10,145 nt of DNA, taken from the NCBI GenBank assembly GCA_964635065.1, contig CAZWMK010000088.1, forward strand, positions 1 through 10,145. The letters run 5' to 3'. The stretch comes from CAZWMK01 sp964635065. Lineage in GTDB: Bacteria > Pseudomonadota > Alphaproteobacteria > Sphingomonadales > Sphingomonadaceae. This document shows positions 5,900-10,145 of the stretch, one piece after another; the first letter of the stretch is position 1, and each line of letters begins with the position of its first letter. The position numbers and the translations under genes were made by a program. Under the pieces are notes generated by a model. The model was not told the origin of the DNA, did no database searches, and saw only the letters and a list, made by a program, of their open reading frames with translations.

Positions 5900-5913
5900 C
5901 AAGGCTCCATAAA
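5887..5913 (+). promoter_or_regulatory. Possible promoter of the small plus-strand gene, perhaps leaderless
   Basis: TTGTCA (5887-5892) and CATAAA (5908-5913) are separated by 15 nt, which is short of ideal. Shifting the -10 to TAAATC gives 17 nt but a poorer hexamer. Transcription would start at or within a few bases of the ATG at 5922. The absence of a Shine-Dalgarno sequence ahead of that ATG fits a leaderless transcript. This is inference from spacing. Confidence 0.3.
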
Positions 5914-5921
5914 TCGCCTGC

Positions 5922-6116
5922 ATGAAAGAAAGTCACAACAAAGCGGATCGTGCCGGCCGGCTGGCCGAGGCTTTGCGGGCCAATCTGCAACGGCGAAAGG
6001 CTCAGGCCCGCGCCGCTGCCACCGACGAAACCAGAGCTGCCGCCACTGAAACGACCGATACCGGCGCGCACAATGCACCGGACACGATCGCGGCCCCGGA
6101 CAGGCCACACGACTAG
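5922..6116 (+). CDS. Small conserved-looking protein of unknown function, 64 aa
   Basis: I do not recognise a named family. The protein opens with a basic helix-prone segment (KADRAGRLAEALRANLQRRKAQARA, residues about 7-31) rich in Arg, Ala and Leu. It continues as a low-complexity Ala/Thr/Glu/Asp/Pro tail (about 32-64) that is probably disordered. There is no signal peptide or transmembrane segment, so it should be cytosolic. The basic helix could bind nucleic acid or an acidic partner. Codon use (GCC, CGG, CTG, GAC) matches the neighbouring genes, which supports a real gene. No Shine-Dalgarno sequence precedes the ATG. Its TAG stop shares the palindrome CTAG with the stop of the convergent Xaa-Pro aminopeptidase gene, so the two genes overlap by 4 bp. 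It diverges from tRNA-Thr. Confidence 0.7.
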   Translation: MKESHNKADRAGRLAEALRANLQRRKAQARAAATDETRAAATETTDTGAHNAPDTIAAPDRPHD

Positions 6117-7900
6117 AGTGCGCGCGTTGCCTCTTCCAGCCAGTGCCGCACGTCATCATCGAGGAGTGGCGACAGGGTCTCGCGCACGCGGGCATGATAG
6201 CCGTTGAGCCACTCGCGTTCGGCCATGGTCATGAGCGTGGCATCGACGAGCGCAAGGTCGATCGGCGCAAGCGTAAGGGCTTCAAAGCCCAGCATCGGCT
6301 TTTCCGCGCCTGCGACATTGCATTCAACGACACGTTCAAGATTTTCGATGCGGATGCCCCAAGCGCCCGCCTTGTAATAACCCGGCTCGTTCGACAAAAT
6401 CATGCCTGCTGCCAGCGGTTCGTCCGCCGCGCCACCGGCCGAAATGCGCTGCGGCCCTTCGTGAACCGACAGATAGCTGCCAACGCCATGGCCGGTGCCA
6501 TGCGCATAGTCGATGCCGGCCGCCCACAGATACTGCCGCGCCAGAACATCAAGCTGGCTGCCGCGCGTGCCTTTGGGGAACCGGATGGTGGCAATGGCAA
6601 TGTGCCCCTTGAGAACGCGCGTGAACCTGTCCTTCATCTCGGCTGTTGGCGTGCCGACGGCGATGGTACGCGTCACGTCCGTGGTGCCATCGGGATATTG
6701 CCCGCCGGAATCGAGCAGGAACAGGCTGCCGGATTCGATCCGGCGATTGGTTTCGGGTGTTGCGCGGTAATGAACGACCGCGCCATTTGGTCCGGCGCCT
6801 GAAATCGTGTCGAACGACAGGTCTCGCAACTGGCCGGTCGCGCGACGAAAATCCTCCAGCCTGTCGGCAACGGTCAATTCATCGAGGTTGCCCTTTGGCG
6901 CTTCGCTGGCGAACCAGTGCAGAAACCGTGTCAGCGCCGCGCCGTCACGGATATGAGCAGCGATGCTGCCGGCAATTTCAACATCATTCTTGATCGCTTT
7001 TTGCAACACGCAGGGATCGCGCATTTCGATCACGCGCGCCCCCGTGGATTCCAGTTGCTGGAAGATGGCGGATACACAGCTTGCCGGATCAGCCGCAACG
7101 CGTTTTCCCGCCTGCCCCAGCACAGCAAGCGCCGGAGCGAAGGCCTCGCGCGGATGCAGGCGGACATGCCCGCCCAGATGCATGGCAATAGCACCGTTGA
7201 TCTTGACCGGATCAATATAAAGATCGGCGCTGGCATCGGCGTGAACGATGGCAAAGGCCAGCACGACAGGCGTGCGCGCCACATCCTGCCCGCGCAGGTT
7301 GAACAGCCACGCCAGCGAGTCGAGCGCGGCAATTATAACCGCATCGGCCTGCTTTTCCCGGAGCGTCTCGGCAATGGCGGCGCGCTTGTTTTCAGCGCTC
7401 TGCCCTGCCAGCGATAGCGGATGAATTTCGGCGGGCGCTGCAGACGGCGCGGGCCGGTCGCTCCACACAGCGTCGATGGGGTTGGCCTCGACGGCCACCA
7501 GCGTCGCGCCATGCGCGCCGATCGCATCCGATGCGGACTTCACCCAGCCGCGCGTGTGCAGCCACGCGTCATAGCCGATACGGTCGCCAGCCTTGACCTG
7601 TTCGCCCAGCCACGAAGCCACCGAGGTCTCCGGCACAGACAGAAAAGCATAGTCTGCACCGTCCACCTGATCACGGACTTGCAGCGTATATCGACCGTCG
7701 ACAAAGATCGCTGCCTTGTCGCGCAGCACCACAGCCGTGCCCGCCGATCCCTGAAAGCCGGTCAGCCAGGCCAGGCGCTGGGCATAGCCACCGACATATT
7801 CGCTCATATGCTCGTCAGTCAGCGGCACGACGAAGCCGTCCAGATGCTGCTGCATCATTTGCGCGCGCAACGCATCAAGACGCGCCTTATGGGTGGACAT
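6113..7900 (-). CDS. Xaa-Pro aminopeptidase, M24B long form (XPNPEP1-like)
   Basis: This cytosolic metallopeptidase removes the N-terminal residue from peptides with proline in second position. From the ATG at 7900 it has 595 aa, close to the roughly 600-aa three-domain eukaryote-like form rather than the roughly 440-aa E. coli PepP. Two creatinase-like N-terminal domains (about 1-145 and 150-310) include DGFVVPLTDEHMSEYV and GSAGTAVVLRDKAAIFVDGRY. The pita-bread catalytic domain (about 315-530) keeps all five metal ligands: Asp397 (FLLDSGG), Asp408 (TTDVTRT), His471 (HGTGHGVG), Glu505 (LSNEPGYY) and Glu519 (GIRIENL). A C-terminal extension (about 530-595) carries MTMAEREWLNGYHARVRETL, typical of this form. 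I chose MSTHKARLDALR as N-terminus because it matches family starts and AGGGAG lies 10 nt upstream. ATG at 7909 and GTG at 7942 are alternatives. It is divergent from oligopeptidase B. Confidence 0.95.
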   Translation of the reverse strand: MSTHKARLDALRAQMMQQHLDGFVVPLTDEHMSEYVGGYAQRLAWLTGFQGSAGTAVVLRDKAAIFVDGRYTLQVRDQVDGADYAFLSVPETSVASWLGEQVKAGDRIGYDAWLHTRGWVKSASDAIGAHGATLVAVEANPIDAVWSDRPAPSAAPAEIHPLSLAGQSAENKRAAIAETLREKQADAVIIAALDSLAWLFNLRGQDVARTPVVLAFAIVHADASADLYIDPVKINGAIAMHLGGHVRLHPREAFAPALAVLGQAGKRVAADPASCVSAIFQQLESTGARVIEMRDPCVLQKAIKNDVEIAGSIAAHIRDGAALTRFLHWFASEAPKGNLDELTVADRLEDFRRATGQLRDLSFDTISGAGPNGAVVHYRATPETNRRIESGSLFLLDSGGQYPDGTTDVTRTIAVGTPTAEMKDRFTRVLKGHIAIATIRFPKGTRGSQLDVLARQYLWAAGIDYAHGTGHGVGSYLSVHEGPQRISAGGAADEPLAAGMILSNEPGYYKAGAWGIRIENLERVVECNVAGAEKPMLGFEALTLAPIDLALVDATLMTMAEREWLNGYHARVRETLSPLLDDDVRHWLEEATRAL

Positions 7901-7910
7901 GCCGCTCATA

Positions 7911-7916
7911 CTCCCT
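7911..7916 (-). promoter_or_regulatory. Ribosome-binding site that favours the 7900 start of the Xaa-Pro aminopeptidase
   Basis: On the minus strand AGGGAG lies 10 nt before the ATG at 7900 but only one base from the ATG at 7909, too close to serve it. A second purine run, GGAGGG (7922-7927), is 12 nt before the 7909 ATG and could serve that start instead. Neither supports the GTG at 7942. Confidence 0.5.
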
Positions 7917-7950
7917 AAGTTCCCTCCAGCCGAGATAAGCACAGGACATC

Positions 7951-10020
7951 ATGACCACCAGCCCCGCCCTGCCAGCCGCCCCGCGCGCCGCTCAGCGTCC
8001 GTTCCACTATACGCGCCACGGCATCACCATTGCAGACCCCTATCACTGGCTCAAGGACCAGGGTTATCCCAAGGTCGAAGATGCCGACGTGCTCGCCTAT
8101 CTCGAGGCGGAAAACGCCTATTTCGAAGCGGCGATGGCCCCGCATAAACCGCTGATCGACACGCTGTTCGGTGAACTGCGCGGGCGTATCAAGGAAGATG
8201 ACGCCAGCGTTCCGGTCAAGGATGGCGCCTGGCTATACTGGTGGGCGTTCGAAACCGGCGGCCAATATCGCAAATGGTGGCGCAAACCGGTTCAGGGCGG
8301 CGCCGATGAACTGGTGCTCGACGAACCTGCGCTGGCGGCGGGACATGATTATTTCCGGCTGGGGGGGCTGGCCATCAGCCCGGATGGGCGCCTTGCCGCC
8401 TATACCATCGACGACGATGGCTCCGAACGCTTCAAGCTTGTCGTGAAAGATATTGCCTCGGGCGAAATACTGGAAACCATCGCCGACAACAGCATCGGGG
8501 AACCGGTATGGTCGGAAGATTCCACCGCGCTGGCCTGGGCCGAAGTCAACGACAACTGGCGACCGTGGCGCATCCGCCTGCATCGCCTTGGCACGACGCC
8601 GGGCACCGACCCGGTGCTTTACGAGGAAGAGGACGGCGGATTTTTCGTCGGCGTCGAGCAAAGCCATGACCGCAGCCACTGGATCCTTACCACCGCCGAT
8701 CATGAAACCAGCGAGGTCCGGCTGATCCCGGCCGACCGGCCCGACGCCGCGCCGGTTCTTGTCAGTCCACGCCAGACAGGCCGTGAATATAGTGTCGATG
8801 TGCGCGAAGGCCTGCTCTATATTCGCACCAACGATACGCACCGCAATTTCCGCATCGCGACGGCCACGCTTAAGCGTCCCGGCGAATGGCAGGATCTGAT
8901 TGCGGGCAGCGATGGCTGTTATATCCGGGGGCTGACGGCATTCCGGCGCCATCTTGTCATCAGCGAGCGGATTGACGGCCTCGATCAGATCCGGTTGCGC
9001 GCTTATGATGGTGCCGAACATCGCATCGCCTTTCCGGAAGCAAGCTATACGGCTTCGCTGGCGGCCACGCCCGAATATGACCCGGCCGCCTATCGGTTGA
9101 GCTATCAGTCGATGGTCACGCCTCCAACAGTTTACGACTATGACCCGGATACGCGGCGTCTGCACACGCTGAAGGTGCAGACCATCCCGTCTGGCTATGA
9201 TGCCAGCCTTTATGAAACAGTGCGCCTGACCGCGATGGCACGCGACGGCACGCGTGTGCCCTGTTCGGTGGTCTATAAAAAAGGCTATCCTAGGGATGGC
9301 AGTGGTCATCTTCATCTTTACGCCTATGGCGCCTATGGCCATGCGGTGCCGCCGGGCTTTTCAACAGCACGGTTGAGCCTGCTTGATCGCGGCGTGGCCT
9401 TTGCCATCGCCCACATCCGCGGTGGCGACGATCTTGGCTATCAATGGTATCTTGATGGCAAACGCGACAAGCGCTGGAACACATTCAATGATTTCGTCGA
9501 TGTCGCACAGGCTCTGATCGCGGAAGGCTATGCCCGTCCGGGCCGCATCTCGATTTCCGGCGGTTCGGCGGGCGGCGAACTCATGGGTGTTGTCGCCAAC
9601 AGCAACCCCGAACTGTGGGGCGCGATTGTCGCCCATGTCCCGTTTGTCGACGTTCTCAACACCATGCAGGATGAAAGCCTGCCGCTGACACCGATGGAAT
9701 GGCCCGAATGGGGCAATCCGATCACCGACAAGCCGGCCTTCGACCTGATCGCGAGCTACAGCCCTTACGACAATGTCGCCGCCAAGGCTTATCCGCCGAT
9801 GCTGGTGACAGCGGGACTGAACGACCCGCGTGTGACCTATTGGGAACCGGCAAAATGGGTTGCCCGCCTGCGCGCTACAAAAACCGATGCCAACCTGCTT
9901 CTGCTCAAGACCAACATGGGCGCGGGCCATGGCGGAAAGTCCGGGCGGTTCGACAGCCTTTACGAAATCGCCGAAGAATATGCCTTCATTCTGACGGCGA
10001 TCGACGGGGCCGCGTCCTGA
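7951..10020 (+). CDS. ptrB: Oligopeptidase B (serine peptidase family S9A)
   Basis: This 689-aa cytosolic serine peptidase of the prolyl oligopeptidase family is predicted to cut oligopeptides after Lys or Arg. An N-terminal segment (FHYTRHGITIADPYHWLKD) leads into a seven-bladed propeller (about 80-410, with motifs such as AISPDGRLAAYTIDDDGSE). The alpha/beta-hydrolase domain (about 415-689) holds the triad Ser539 (ISGGSAGGELMG), Asp625 (TAGLNDPRVTYWEPAKW) and His660 (MGAGHGGKSGRF). The stretch DESLPLTPMEWPEWGNP, including Glu575, and the YWEPAKWVA and GHGGKSGR motifs are typical of oligopeptidase B rather than prolyl oligopeptidase, and explain the basic P1 preference. Length matches E. coli protease II. 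There is no signal peptide. The start ATG has AGGA 4 nt upstream, a rather tight spacing. The gene diverges from the Xaa-Pro aminopeptidase with about 50 bp between starts. Confidence 0.95.
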   Translation: MTTSPALPAAPRAAQRPFHYTRHGITIADPYHWLKDQGYPKVEDADVLAYLEAENAYFEAAMAPHKPLIDTLFGELRGRIKEDDASVPVKDGAWLYWWAFETGGQYRKWWRKPVQGGADELVLDEPALAAGHDYFRLGGLAISPDGRLAAYTIDDDGSERFKLVVKDIASGEILETIADNSIGEPVWSEDSTALAWAEVNDNWRPWRIRLHRLGTTPGTDPVLYEEEDGGFFVGVEQSHDRSHWILTTADHETSEVRLIPADRPDAAPVLVSPRQTGREYSVDVREGLLYIRTNDTHRNFRIATATLKRPGEWQDLIAGSDGCYIRGLTAFRRHLVISERIDGLDQIRLRAYDGAEHRIAFPEASYTASLAATPEYDPAAYRLSYQSMVTPPTVYDYDPDTRRLHTLKVQTIPSGYDASLYETVRLTAMARDGTRVPCSVVYKKGYPRDGSGHLHLYAYGAYGHAVPPGFSTARLSLLDRGVAFAIAHIRGGDDLGYQWYLDGKRDKRWNTFNDFVDVAQALIAEGYARPGRISISGGSAGGELMGVVANSNPELWGAIVAHVPFVDVLNTMQDESLPLTPMEWPEWGNPITDKPAFDLIASYSPYDNVAAKAYPPMLVTAGLNDPRVTYWEPAKWVARLRATKTDANLLLLKTNMGAGHGGKSGRFDSLYEIAEEYAFILTAIDGAAS

Positions 10021-10044
10021 TGGCACCGTCGAGGATGGGCGGCA

Positions 10045-10067
10045 GTTAGCTATTTGGCAAGGCTAAC
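10045..10067. repeat. Inverted repeat after the oligopeptidase B gene
   Basis: GTTAGC (10045-10050) and GCTAAC (10062-10067) are perfect 6-bp arms around an 11-nt loop, 25 bp past the stop codon. There is no T-run, so it is not a standard terminator. It may be an operator for the gene starting at 10121. Confidence 0.3.
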
Positions 10068-10085
10068 GCGGTTATGCACGCCTTG

Positions 10086-10109
10086 AGAGCCGATTCCACG
10101 ACCGGCTCT
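10086..10109. terminator. Hairpin between oligopeptidase B and the next gene
   Basis: AGAGCCG (10086-10092) and CGGCTCT (10103-10109) form a 7-bp GC-rich stem with a 10-nt loop. It is followed by GAGGG rather than a T-run, and that GAGGG is the ribosome-binding site of the next gene. It could be a weak terminator for the upstream gene or a leader hairpin controlling translation of the downstream one. Confidence 0.35.
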
Positions 10110-10120
10110 GAGGGATTGCC

Positions 10121-10145
10121 ATGAACGCATTTGTCAGACGGACAG
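10121..10145 (+). CDS. Start of an unidentified gene, cut by the window edge
   Basis: An ATG preceded by GAGGG at 6 nt spacing opens a frame reading MNAFVRRT before the sequence ends. Eight codons are too few to identify a product. The basic N-terminus (two Arg at 6-7) would fit the n-region of a signal peptide, but this cannot be tested here. The good Shine-Dalgarno sequence is the main reason for calling it. Confidence 0.5.

Noticed and set aside
8233..9342. A 369-codon open frame on the minus strand opposite oligopeptidase B
   Set aside because: It lies wholly inside a gene with clear family motifs in the other strand, and its translation shows no domain pattern. It is a composition artefact.

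Overview
The window reads as a chromosomal segment of an alphaproteobacterium, most likely a member of the Sphingomonadales. The grounds are moderately high G+C, GC-rich third codon positions, the style of the two large peptidases, a tRNA-Thr(GGU) with encoded CCA, and a small Slam/TbpB-like surface lipoprotein pair. This placement is inference; no marker gene fixes the genus.

Layout. (1) Positions 167-5158, all on the minus strand: a tightly packed five-gene block read right to left. It encodes a periplasmic double-PepSY protein, an OmpR-family response regulator, a HAMP/HisKA sensor kinase, a TbpB-like surface lipoprotein, and a Slam-type outer-membrane translocator. The regulator and kinase overlap by ATGA and the lipoprotein and Slam by GTGA. 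The PepSY-regulator gap is 14 nt and the kinase-lipoprotein gap is 108 nt, where a second promoter is possible. The block looks like a sense-and-respond unit that controls display of one surface lipoprotein, plausibly for capture of iron, haem or another metal. The ligand cannot be read from sequence, and no TonB-dependent receptor lies in the window. (2) Positions 5159-5758: about 600 bp without a recognised gene. It holds inverted repeats ahead of the PepSY gene, a possible 42-codon minus-strand ORF with a host-like C-terminal half, and short direct repeats. (3) Positions 5759-6116: tRNA-Thr(GGU) on the minus strand and a small unknown gene on the plus strand. They diverge from a 19-bp perfect inverted repeat that supplies a -35-like hexamer in each direction. 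(4) Positions 6113-10020: two divergent cytosolic peptidases, a long-form M24 Xaa-Pro aminopeptidase (minus) and an S9A oligopeptidase B (plus), with starts about 50 bp apart. Both are probably housekeeping or peptide-turnover enzymes. (5) After 10020 comes a short intergenic stretch with two small hairpins, then the first eight codons of a gene cut by the window edge.

The most interesting material is the regulator-linked Slam/lipoprotein unit, including an acidic DxDxD loop in the lipoprotein. The compact tRNA/small-gene divergent promoter and the cryptic 42-codon ORF come next. I see no CRISPR array, transposase, integrase or rRNA.
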